From assembly GCA_964558665.1 (NCBI GenBank), contig CAZLFA010000009.1, positions 1-64,000 on the forward strand: a stretch of 64,000 bases of DNA. The letters run 5' to 3'. The notes under the pieces are model-generated. The model was not told the origin of the DNA, made no database searches, and saw nothing but the letters and a program-made list of their open reading frames with translations. Position 1 is the first letter of the stretch. Every line of letters begins with the position of its first letter. Position numbers and translations under genes: made by a program. This document shows, in pieces, positions 1-7,544 of the stretch. This DNA comes from CAZLFA01 sp964558665 (GTDB taxonomy: Bacteria; Desulfobacterota; Syntrophia; Syntrophales; PHBD01).

Positions 1-13
1 TAAGTTCTTCAAA

Positions 14-44
14 CGTCATTCTGCAACTTCGCAACAGAATGACG
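14..44. repeat. perfect 10-bp inverted repeat (stem-loop)
   Basis: CGTCATTCTG at 14-23 is exactly complementary to CAGAATGACG at 35-44, with an 11-base loop. Neither flank has a T-run, so a standard intrinsic terminator is not supported on either strand. It may be a REP-like unit, or the end of a transcript that lies to the left of the window. No gene is visible in positions 1-243. Confidence 0.6.
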
Positions 45-243
45 CTTATTAATAATCTGCTGCACTAAAATTATTCTTTTAGACCCTCTATTAATGGAAG
101 CCATTACAATAAATTAAAACGATATGGCTGTTTTTCCGACGAATCGCTGTCTTACCCCTGTTTGGCAATATGCTGGGCTTTCGGGATGTTGTCGGTCCTG
201 GTCTGGGTGATGATTGCATTCCGCTGAAAACGGCGTTGTATTG

Positions 244-1560
244 CTACTTTTTGTCGAGAGCCGACAGTACAGAGTAAAAAATCTCCCGCACCTTTTCATT
301 ATTCAGAATCCCGACATGCGAGGCATTGAACCCGTAGCTTTTGTAGGCGGCCAGATGCACTCGTCCGTCCAGTTGGCTGTGGAGAGTAATTGTCCCGTCA
401 CTGCTTGCCCCGGTATTGAAACCGAAAAAAAGATAGAAGGGAACATCTCTGTAGGCGGCAATCTCGTACAGCTCCATCAGAAAAGAACTTCCGGTGGCAA
501 CATCGCGCCAGGCGGGGACAACCGCCGGAGCGTATTTTAAGCCGGCTGCAGCCGAATCCACACCACCGTATGGAGAGTTGAAAGAGACATATCCCTTAAG
601 GTAATGGTCGATGCCGCTGCGGTGCAGCTCGCTGATCGTAGCCAAACTGACAAGGCCGCCCATGCTGTGGGCGACAATAATCATGCTCAGCGGATGCTCG
701 CGATTGTTCTCTTTCGAATATTTGATGATGTTTGCCAGGTTTGCGCCTATTTTTTTGAGGGGCATGCCGGAGGGATAAAAGTAAAACCATGGTTGATAGC
801 GCTTTCGATCAAGCCTCTCTACGAGATATTTGAAATCTCTGGGCGTCCCCCCGAAACCATGAACAAAGATAATGTGCGTCTTGTGCGGATCGATTTTTTC
901 GAATGAAAAGATGTACTGCTGCGTGTGCGTCATAAACATCTTGGGGTCGTATAGTCCCGTCTCACCATATTTGGGGTCGAAAAAATCATCATCGAGCGAC
1001 TCATAGACATAGGAATGCTGCCTTACCTTTTCCCTCACGGCCAGGTTTGTTTTGACAGGTTTGGAAGGATCAATGGTGAACTCCGGGCCGATTATCGACA
1101 GCCCGTCCTTTACCTTGCTCTTTGATATTATGACCGGGGAAGGCATCTTGCCCACCATTTCGTGGGCTTCAAAATAACCGTTTCCGTCAACGTCTGCGAA
1201 AAAGTAGAGTTCATAAACGCCCTCCTGCAGGTGAATCTGATAATAGTCCAGAGGGGTCTGCATCGGAGAAAGCGCCGCTATTTCTCCTTTCTTGAATTTG
1301 TCGGTCACCGCCACAATCAGAATAGGACCATTGGGTTCCCGTGTGAAATGGAGCCTGCCGAGAAAGAGATAGGCGTCTTCCGGTGCCAGCTCCATGAGCA
1401 GGTTGGCGCTTTGTTCCCTGCTGAATGCCTTCGTTAACTCCCGCTGCTTCTGCATGAAACCGAAATAGTCGCCGCAGCCTGCCACAGAAAGGATCAGCAA
1501 GCATGAAAAGACGCCCTTCATGCACAACCGCCATACAGCCGGGGATTTCCAGATAGTCAT
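244..1560 (-). CDS. alpha/beta-hydrolase (lipase-like) lipoprotein
   Basis: A 438-aa predicted outer- or periplasm-facing lipoprotein with a serine-hydrolase fold. The start at 1560 follows AGGAG at a 6-base spacing; a longer in-frame start at 1632 has no such site. The N-terminus has a hydrophobic segment ending in a lipobox (LSVAGC, Cys about residue 29). The hydrolase core shows an oxyanion-loop HGFGG (about 234-238), the nucleophile elbow AHSMGG (Ser about 299), an Asp in SDGT (about 388) and a His in NASHVG (about 415), together a full triad. Before the hydrolase domain is an EF-hand-like loop, DVDGNGYFEAHE (about 123-134), that could bind calcium. The substrate (lipid or ester) cannot be told from sequence. 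The gene stands alone, with no operon partner in the window. Confidence 0.85.
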   Translation of the reverse strand: MTIWKSPAVWRLCMKGVFSCLLILSVAGCGDYFGFMQKQRELTKAFSREQSANLLMELAPEDAYLFLGRLHFTREPNGPILIVAVTDKFKKGEIAALSPMQTPLDYYQIHLQEGVYELYFFADVDGNGYFEAHEMVGKMPSPVIISKSKVKDGLSIIGPEFTIDPSKPVKTNLAVREKVRQHSYVYESLDDDFFDPKYGETGLYDPKMFMTHTQQYIFSFEKIDPHKTHIIFVHGFGGTPRDFKYLVERLDRKRYQPWFYFYPSGMPLKKIGANLANIIKYSKENNREHPLSMIIVAHSMGGLVSLATISELHRSGIDHYLKGYVSFNSPYGGVDSAAAGLKYAPAVVPAWRDVATGSSFLMELYEIAAYRDVPFYLFFGFNTGASSDGTITLHSQLDGRVHLAAYKSYGFNASHVGILNNEKVREIFYSVLSALDKK

Positions 1561-1604
1561 TTGCCGCTCCTGGGGTGTAGAAAATTTTGTGATATATATA
1601 GTTA

Positions 1605-1640
1605 CCAATCCGGAAACCGAAAGTTTCAACATCCGGAATG
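1605..1640. repeat. short dispersed repeat (CCAATCCGGAAAC type)
   Basis: The segment CCAATCCGGAAACCGAAA at 1605-1622 followed by TTTCAACAT recurs nearly unchanged at 27634-27662, and its core ATCCGGAAACTGA occurs again at 27838. Here it lies just upstream of the lipoprotein gene on the minus strand. It contains the small hairpin GAAAC-CGAAA-GTTTC. Its function is unknown; it seems to belong to the repeat material described around 27.5-27.9 kb. Confidence 0.5.
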
Positions 1641-2622
1641 TTCAATTGAAAACTATATAGGGAAAAAAGTCCGCCTGTCAATTTAATCTCTTCAGGATAA
1701 ATTAAGGAAGAAATTAAATTTTATAAGTCCGGTGCGATTCAGGGCTGAGAAATCAGGTTCATCTTCCACAGATTGTGAAATACAGCCGGCTGAATACTGC
1801 CTCATGTCACTTATTTCAGCTGCTCAATAGGAATGATGTCCCTTTCTTCAACAGAGAAAAGGTTGAGTTGTTGGCCAATGGCTGTGAGATAGTCGGCATT
1901 GATAAATTTGAAGAAGGAGAACTGCCCTGAAAACTATTTCAGGTAACGCTTGGAAAACTGATTCCCTGACTTCTTTCACGCTATGTACAACAACATTCCT
2001 GTAACCAGGCACGTCAGTTTTCTGTCGCCAATACGCCGTTTTTTCAAGATAATAGTGAATTATCATATGCTTACAATGCTTCCGGCGTCTCATGATGTCG
2101 CCGGTTGTCAAGCGATTCCACGTCCCCGACAGAGGGACTAAACCTTGACATATCAGTCATCTAAGGGTAGATAAATAGCGGATATTTGTTCCCGTGTCCG
2201 CAACATTAAAATCTGGCGAATTTATAGAATATTTATTGAGAATATAAATTATTTAGTTGGTTAATAACCTTTCGGGTTTATTCTAAGCAGCTTTAAAAGC
2301 TATCTGAAAACGACCAATCAAAAAATACGACAGAAACAATCAACGCGGAAACCGGCTGGAAGGCAGCAAATGCCATCACGGGAAACCGTTTGAATAGAGG
2401 TCTATAAAATCGGGGACAAAAAGTTTTATTATGAAGCCCGGCATCTGATCTAAAGCCAGGCAGGCAGAATGGGCAGGATCACTTAAAAAATACACAGCAG
2501 ATTTATGGAGGTCAAATAAATAACAGATTAAAAAATCAACAGACAATAAAGAAGATTACTAAGCATTTTCTTTTGGCGCATAATTATTCGCCGTTGGAAT
2601 TCTAAAAGCAAAGGAGCAGATA
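1641..2622. other. gene-poor AT-rich interval, no supported gene
   Basis: Nearly 1 kb without a convincing gene. A minus-strand open frame at 1848-2111 (87 aa) has no recognisable family and no good ribosome site. On the plus strand, 1727-1930 is open without stops and reads like protein in places (for example KVELLANGCEIVGIDKFEEGELP split over 1850-1925), but has no plausible start; it could be a gene remnant. TTGACA at 2145-2150 with TAGATA 17 bases on is a weak promoter candidate pointing toward the DUF3141 gene about 450 bases downstream. The rest holds only short imperfect repeats. Confidence 0.4.
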
Positions 2623-4815
2623 ATGAACAACATGAACAATCTACAGGAAGCGGCTGATTTTTCGTCCTGGGCAAGGGACGCCTGCGAATACGGGATCGAT
2701 ACCTGGCAGCGATCTATCATTTTTCTTGATATCCTCCGCAAGCGCGGCAATACTTATATCGAGCATTTAAGAAACGGTCAGCCCCCGGTGCTTACCTTTA
2801 ATTATGAGATGATCATGGACGGGAGGGCTTTTGCACGGCCGGTCAACTATGCGCTGGTGCGCATATCCGACCGGAGGAAGAAGCAAGTTGATTACTCCGC
2901 CGAGATGAACCGCCGTCAAAACGAAGCAAAGGGGATGGCCACACGGCCCAAAAGGCCGATTGTCATCATCGACCCCCGCGCCGGTCATGGACCTGGAATA
3001 GGAGGATCGAGCCGTGATTCCGAGATCGGCATGGCGCTGGACAATGATCATCCGGTCTATTTTATCCTCTTTTATACAGAGCCCATGCCCGGCCAGACGC
3101 TCATCGATGTGGAAGAGGCGGAGGTCCGATTTATAGAAGAGGTGGTCAAACGCCATCCTCACACGGACAGCCCGGCTATCATCGGGAACTGCCAGGCGGG
3201 ATGGGCTGCAGCCCTGTTGTGCGCGGACCGGCCCGACATCACTGGTCCTCTGGTTCTAAACGGTGCGCCGCTCTCATACTGGGCGGGAGTGGAGGGTGCC
3301 AACCCGATGCGCTATAAAGGAGGGCTTGCCGGCGGTGTCTGGATGAATTCTCTGCTGAGCGATCTGGGCAACGGCAAATATGACGGCGCCAACCTAGTTC
3401 AGAACTTCGAAACCCTGAATCCCGCTAATACTCTTTGGACAAAGAATTATAACGTCTATTCGAATGTAGATACCGAGGAGGAAAGGTTTCTCAAGTTCGA
3501 AAAATGGTGGGGCGGATTCTTCATGATGACATCGGAGGAGATCCATTTCATAGTCAACAATCTGTTTGTAGGAAATAAACTGGAGCAGGACGAGTTGGTG
3601 CTGCACCGCGGAGAAAAGATCAGTCTCAAGAATATCAAAAGTCCGATTCTGGTTTTTGCCTCCCAGGGCGACAACATAACCCCTCCTCAGCAGGCGCTGA
3701 ACTGGATTCTCCGCCTCTATAGTTCTGCAGAAGAAATAAGAGAAAAAGGACAGGTCATCATCTACATCATCCACGAGAGCATCGGGCATCTCGGTATTTT
3801 TGTATCTGCGAGCATCGCCAGAAAGGAGCACAAGGAGATCATAAGCAACTTTGACATGATTGAGTACCTTCCTCCGGGGCTTTACGAAATGGTCATAACG
3901 GGCGATGTGAAGAGCGGCGACTTCGATGCCCGCTTCGAGGAGAGGACATTCGAAGATATCATCGCCATGGATGACGATAACCAGGAGGAAGAAAAGGATT
4001 TCCGGACAGTGGCCGCCATATCGGGCATTAATGACATTCTTTATCGGATTTGCGCACGACCCTGGATGAAGGCCTTTACGACTGAGCTGTCCTCAGAGAT
4101 AAGAAGATGGACGCATCCACTGCGCATGCAGCGCTATATGATTTCAGACATGAATCCGATGCTGCGTCCCCTAAAATCCATAGCTTCGCTGGTGCGGCAG
4201 AACCGTCAACCTGTCCATGCGGAAAATTCTTTCTTAGCCATGGAGAAGGACACGTCGGAATTTATTACACGCATACTCAATCATTATCGGGATACGCGGG
4301 ACAGCTTTCAGGAGCAGTTATTCTACCTTATTTACAACAGTGATATGTTGCACCACATGTGTTTGAGTGAGAATGGTGAGTGCCTGCCCGATTCAAATGT
4401 TGCGACCGCTCCGGCAAATGAAAGGCAACAGCAGGTATCTGAAGCAGGCCCCGTTGCTGAAGGAATGATCCGTGTCATGATCGCCGTGGCAAGAATTGAC
4501 CACGCCATCAGCCGCAGGCGCTTCGAAGTAGCTGAGGCCATTGCACGTACCCATGACATCCTAAAGAAGATCAGGCCTTCCGTCTTCAAAAGAATCATCA
4601 AGGACCAGACTTTGATTTTGCAGACCGGGGAAGATGCGGCGATCAGTGAATTGGCTGATATGATCACTGATACCGACGCCAGGGAAGCAACCCTGCAGAT
4701 AGCCGAAAAGATTGCCATGGTCGATGGCGCCGGCGGCAAATCAGAAAAAGCCATACTTGAGAAGATTCGAAAGGGACTGGGGCTTTCCTCCGGTAAATCC
4801 GGATTAAAGCGGTAG
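2623..4815 (+). CDS. DUF3141 PHA-synthase-like protein with C-terminal TerB-like tail
   Basis: A 730-aa cytoplasmic protein of the DUF3141 family, related to class III PHA synthases and alpha/beta hydrolases. AAGGAG lies 7 bases before the ATG. The lipase-box equivalent is GNCQAG with Cys at about 190 instead of Ser, as in PHA synthases; the triad is completed by Asp about 350 (SQGDNITP) and His about 389 (ESIGHLG). The hydrolase part covers roughly residues 50-420. The final 55 residues (IAEKIAMVDGAGGKSEKAIL) resemble the helical TerB/tellurite-resistance domain. From family knowledge, DUF3141 genes often sit beside phosphotransacylase and kinase genes, but none is seen here. The Cys triad suggests acyl-thioester transfer; polymer synthesis is not proven, and no phaE/phaR partner or phasin is in the window. 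Confidence 0.85.
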   Translation: MNNMNNLQEAADFSSWARDACEYGIDTWQRSIIFLDILRKRGNTYIEHLRNGQPPVLTFNYEMIMDGRAFARPVNYALVRISDRRKKQVDYSAEMNRRQNEAKGMATRPKRPIVIIDPRAGHGPGIGGSSRDSEIGMALDNDHPVYFILFYTEPMPGQTLIDVEEAEVRFIEEVVKRHPHTDSPAIIGNCQAGWAAALLCADRPDITGPLVLNGAPLSYWAGVEGANPMRYKGGLAGGVWMNSLLSDLGNGKYDGANLVQNFETLNPANTLWTKNYNVYSNVDTEEERFLKFEKWWGGFFMMTSEEIHFIVNNLFVGNKLEQDELVLHRGEKISLKNIKSPILVFASQGDNITPPQQALNWILRLYSSAEEIREKGQVIIYIIHESIGHLGIFVSASIARKEHKEIISNFDMIEYLPPGLYEMVITGDVKSGDFDARFEERTFEDIIAMDDDNQEEEKDFRTVAAISGINDILYRICARPWMKAFTTELSSEIRRWTHPLRMQRYMISDMNPMLRPLKSIASLVRQNRQPVHAENSFLAMEKDTSEFITRILNHYRDTRDSFQEQLFYLIYNSDMLHHMCLSENGECLPDSNVATAPANERQQQVSEAGPVAEGMIRVMIAVARIDHAISRRRFEVAEAIARTHDILKKIRPSVFKRIIKDQTLILQTGEDAAISELADMITDTDAREATLQIAEKIAMVDGAGGKSEKAILEKIRKGLGLSSGKSGLKR

Positions 4816-4948
4816 CAGGGACTTTTTCCGTACTTGATAAATCATATGCACTCATGTATTAATGACAACCGCTCAAAAACAATTTGAAAAAGTATAATAT
4901 CGGCAAATTGGATTTTGTGCCTAAGTTTGCATATACAGGAGAAACCAT

Positions 4949-5458
4949 ATGAAACAGGTGAGATTTATTACATGCATGGCAGCAGTTGTTTTATTTAACT
5001 TTCTGATTGCAGGAGAGATCCCGGCTTCTGAAAAGAAGCCGGTTACAGAAAGTGCGGTCAAGGGAGAGCAGGAGAAAGCTGCCAAAAACGAGGCGTTAAT
5101 CAAAGAAAAATACCAGAATGCGATTCGCACTCCATCAGGCCTGAGGTATGTTGTCTTGAAGCAGGGAAACGGCGCTGCACCGACTAAAGGAGCAATTGTT
5201 GAGGCTCATTATACCGGCAGGTTACTCGATGGAACCAAGTTTGACAGCTCGGTGGATCGGGGAACCCCGTTCACGTTTGTGGTCGGTCGGGGTGAAGTAA
5301 TCAGAGGATGGGATGAGGCTTTTCTTGCAATGAAAAAGGGAGAAAAACGTATTCTCATCGTACCGCCCGGCCTGGCTTACGGTGACAAGGGCATGGGATC
5401 GATTCCGCCTAATTCAACTTTGATTTTTGAAGTGGAGCTTATTGATTTTCTCAAATAA
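4949..5458 (+). CDS. secreted FKBP-type peptidyl-prolyl isomerase
   Basis: A 169-aa protein with a signal peptide (residues 1 to about 27) and a charged linker (KKPVTESAVKGEQEK), followed by one FKBP domain (about 62-169). The FKBP pocket is intact: HYTGRLLDGTKFDSS, VIRGWDEA, PPGLAYG and IPPNSTLIFEVEL are all present. It should catalyse proline cis-trans isomerisation during folding of exported proteins in the periplasm. The ATG follows AGGAG. An isolated TATAAT at 4893-4898 could be its -10 box, but no good -35 is visible. The EF-hand gene follows 67 bases later and may be co-transcribed, sharing the terminator at 6153-6181. Confidence 0.92.
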   Translation: MKQVRFITCMAAVVLFNFLIAGEIPASEKKPVTESAVKGEQEKAAKNEALIKEKYQNAIRTPSGLRYVVLKQGNGAAPTKGAIVEAHYTGRLLDGTKFDSSVDRGTPFTFVVGRGEVIRGWDEAFLAMKKGEKRILIVPPGLAYGDKGMGSIPPNSTLIFEVELIDFLK

Positions 5459-5525
5459 GTACAATGGCAACAAGCCCCTTCCTCTTGCTTTATTGAAAGG
5501 GCAAAAAACATAAGGAGGGAAGATT

Positions 5526-6119
5526 ATGATGAAGAAGACATGCGGCGCAATAATGGTTATGTTCATAATCCTGGCTATCGGCCTCGGTGCGGACACTGCT
5601 CTGGGGAAGGTCACCGAATCGGCTTTTGTCAAAATGGATGCCGACGGCAAAGGCGTCGTCACGGTAATGAAATACGGTGCCTACTGGAAGGGGCGCTTCA
5701 GTGAGATCGATGCAAACAAGGACGGCAAGATAATGGCTGAAGAGTTTGAAGCCGCCACCAGGCAGGCTTTCAAAGACATCGATAACAGCAAGGACAATGT
5801 CCTGGTCGCTCAGGAGTTTGTCGCCTATTGGTGCGGACCGGAAGCCAAAGCTCCGAAAAAGGCAAAAAAGAAGGCGTCGAAGAATATCGATGCCAACAGG
5901 GACGGCAGGATAGACAAGGATGAGTGCGTGGTATTCTGGATGCTGCGCTTCAATGACATGGATGCCAATAAGGACGGCAAGGTTACAATGGATGAATTCC
6001 TGGCTGCCATGAAGAAGCAGTTTAAAAAGCTCGACAAGAACGGAGACGGTTATGTGACCATAGAAGAGTACGACTTTTACTGGTCGGGCAAGCAGGAGGC
6101 ATCCGGAAAAGGCAGGTAG
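5526..6119 (+). CDS. secreted six-EF-hand calcium-binding protein
   Basis: A 197-aa protein with a signal peptide (about 1-27, ending ALG) and six EF-hand loops. Loops at 62-73, 86-97, 122-133, 146-157 and 170-181 have the DxDxDG pattern or a close variant with Glu at position 12. The first, at 38-49, ends in Lys instead of Glu and is probably degenerate. A Lys/Ala-rich linker (108-120, KAPKKAKKKASK) separates two groups of three loops. The start is preceded by AAGGAGGGAAG. It is likely a periplasmic or surface calcium buffer or sensor; no partner is identifiable. It lies 67 bases after the FKBP gene, and a strong terminator follows. Confidence 0.88.
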   Translation: MMKKTCGAIMVMFIILAIGLGADTALGKVTESAFVKMDADGKGVVTVMKYGAYWKGRFSEIDANKDGKIMAEEFEAATRQAFKDIDNSKDNVLVAQEFVAYWCGPEAKAPKKAKKKASKNIDANRDGRIDKDECVVFWMLRFNDMDANKDGKVTMDEFLAAMKKQFKKLDKNGDGYVTIEEYDFYWSGKQEASGKGR

Positions 6120-6152
6120 CCGGATAAAATTTTCACTTCGGCAGTCACACCC

Positions 6153-6181
6153 GCGGGGAGCTTATCTCCCCGCTTTTTTTT
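6153..6181 (+). terminator. rho-independent terminator of the FKBP/EF-hand unit
   Basis: GCGGGGAG (6153-6160) pairs perfectly with CTCCCCGC (6166-6173) across a 5-base loop and is followed by eight T residues. It is placed 33 bases after the EF-hand stop codon. Confidence 0.92.
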
Positions 6182-6185
6182 ATCT

Positions 6186-6353
6186 CAGATTACGCGATAA
6201 AGACGTAATACCCTTTGGCATCCCGGTCAAAGCGGCTTTCCGCGGCTCAGAATATTTTTCACAGGAAAAATATTTGATTCGCCGCTTGAAAACCCCTTTG
6301 ACCGGTATAATATTCACTAATCGAAGTGCCTGTGCATTCTATTGCGTAATCTG
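6186..6353. repeat. fold-back repeat family 1, copy 1
   Basis: A 168-bp element bounded by perfect inverted ends: CAGATTACGC at 6186-6195 and GCGTAATCTG at 6344-6353. Inside are nested inverted pairs: CCGGTCAAAG (6223-6232) with CTTTGACCGG (6296-6305), then at the centre AATATTTTTC (6251-6260) with GAAAAATATT (6265-6274) around a 4-base loop. The whole unit can fold into one long hairpin. Related copies are at 18293-18425, 24039-24226 and 27484-27822. It carries no gene. It sits between two convergent transcripts, 3 bases past the spmB stop codon. Confidence 0.85.
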
Positions 6354-6355
6354 GG

Positions 6356-6883
6356 TTAAAATAACAGCTTCACGATGATAATCGCCATCACAATTCCCAA
6401 AGCATCGGCAATCAGACACACAGGCAGAAGATACCGTGTTCTGCCGATATTCACTGCGCCTATATACAAGGCAAGAACGTAAAAGGTTGTTTCCGCGCTG
6501 CCGATGATCACGGCGGAAATCATGCTTGCCAGGGAGTCTGGGCCAGTCATCCTTACAATGTCGGTAAAGATTGCCGTTGAGGCGCTTCCGGAAAGAGGTT
6601 TTATTATCGCCACGGACAGAACCTCAGGCGGTATGCCGAGAGTTGAAAAAGATCCGGAAAAGATTTGCCTTGCAAAATCGAATGCCCCCGATGCCTGAAA
6701 GGCCTTTACAGCAACAAAGATGGCCAGCAGGTAGGGAAATATTTTAAGTATGATCTGCGGACCTTCCTTTGCTCCCGCCACGAAAGAATCATAGACCCGC
6801 ACTTTTTTATAAGCCCCGTACAGCACGGTAAAGAGGATGAAGGCGGGTATGATCATCTGCGATATGAAGGCAGCCGTTTTCAT
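6356..6883 (-). CDS. spmB: SpmB-like nucleoside-recognition membrane protein
   Basis: A 175-aa integral membrane protein of the Gate/nucleoside-recognition domain family, homologous to Bacillus spore maturation protein B. Start 6883 is chosen because it overlaps the spmA stop as ATGA and has AGGAG upstream; an in-frame start at 6949 lies inside spmA. Several membrane segments are visible (for example IIPAFILFTVLYGAY and LLAIFVAVKAF), as is the family-type stretch IIKPLSGSASTAIFTDI. No sporulation genes are in the window, so a spore role is not implied. In non-sporulating bacteria these pairs are membrane proteins of unknown transport function. Confidence 0.85.
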   Translation of the reverse strand: MKTAAFISQMIIPAFILFTVLYGAYKKVRVYDSFVAGAKEGPQIILKIFPYLLAIFVAVKAFQASGAFDFARQIFSGSFSTLGIPPEVLSVAIIKPLSGSASTAIFTDIVRMTGPDSLASMISAVIIGSAETTFYVLALYIGAVNIGRTRYLLPVCLIADALGIVMAIIIVKLLF

Positions 6884-7455
6884 TTCATCAATCTCCTGAA
6901 GAAGAAGAGCACGCCAAGCGCAAGTAAGGCGGAAATCGCGGTAGCGCATATGGTAGGCAGGACGATGCCCGATGGGTTTGCGGAGCCGAAATCGGAAAGG
7001 ATGCCGACCACCGTGAACGGGATCAACTGGATGCTTGCCGTATTGAGAACAATAAAGAGCATCATTTCAAACGACAGGGAAGTCTTGTCCTCATTAAGAG
7101 TCTGAAGGTCCTGCATGGCCTTGATCCCTATCGGGGTGGCGGCGTTGCCGAGACCAAAAAAGTTTGCGAGCATGTTCAGAGTGATTGACGTAATTGCCGG
7201 GTGCTCCGGAGGAATATTTTTGAAGAGCCGGCTCATTACGGGTTTGAAGCCGTGAGATATCCGGTGGATCAATCCCGAATCCTCGATAATCCTTGCTATG
7301 CCGAGCCACAGCGACACGATTCCCAACAGAAAAAGCGATATCTCAACAGTGGCCCTGGCGCCGTCAAACATTGCCTTCGTAACGGCTTCAAGGCCTCCGG
7401 AGAAGAAGGCGGCAATCATGCTCACAGTAATCAGGATAACCCAGATGATATTCAT
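6880..7455 (-). CDS. spmA: SpmA-like nucleoside-recognition membrane protein
   Basis: A 191-aa membrane protein, partner of the downstream SpmB homologue; the stop codon overlaps the next start by 4 bases, implying coupled translation. Typical SpmA features are the segment LGLGNAATPIGIKAMQ-like FFGLGNAATPIGIKAM (about 107-122), KTSLSFEMMLFIVLNTASIQLIP, and five or six hydrophobic helices. A purine-rich GGGGAG precedes the ATG. It is the third gene of a likely minus-strand operon that starts with the 1468-aa activase (gaps 78 and 89 bases). Function outside sporulation is not established. Confidence 0.87.
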   Translation of the reverse strand: MNIIWVILITVSMIAAFFSGGLEAVTKAMFDGARATVEISLFLLGIVSLWLGIARIIEDSGLIHRISHGFKPVMSRLFKNIPPEHPAITSITLNMLANFFGLGNAATPIGIKAMQDLQTLNEDKTSLSFEMMLFIVLNTASIQLIPFTVVGILSDFGSANPSGIVLPTICATAISALLALGVLFFFRRLMK

Positions 7456-7544
7456 TTTGTCGTTGACTCCCCGGCCGTTACGCCGATTCCTTTGTGCTCT
7501 TCTCTCGTTTTCCGGACTCTGTCATTTGAGTGCATAATGTCATT

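Noticed and set aside
1848..2111. An 87-aa minus-strand frame
   Set aside because: No family resemblance, no ribosome site and biased composition; kept only as part of the gene-poor interval.
6356..7455. Evidence of endospore formation
   Set aside because: SpmA/SpmB homologues are common in non-sporulating bacteria, and no other sporulation gene is present.
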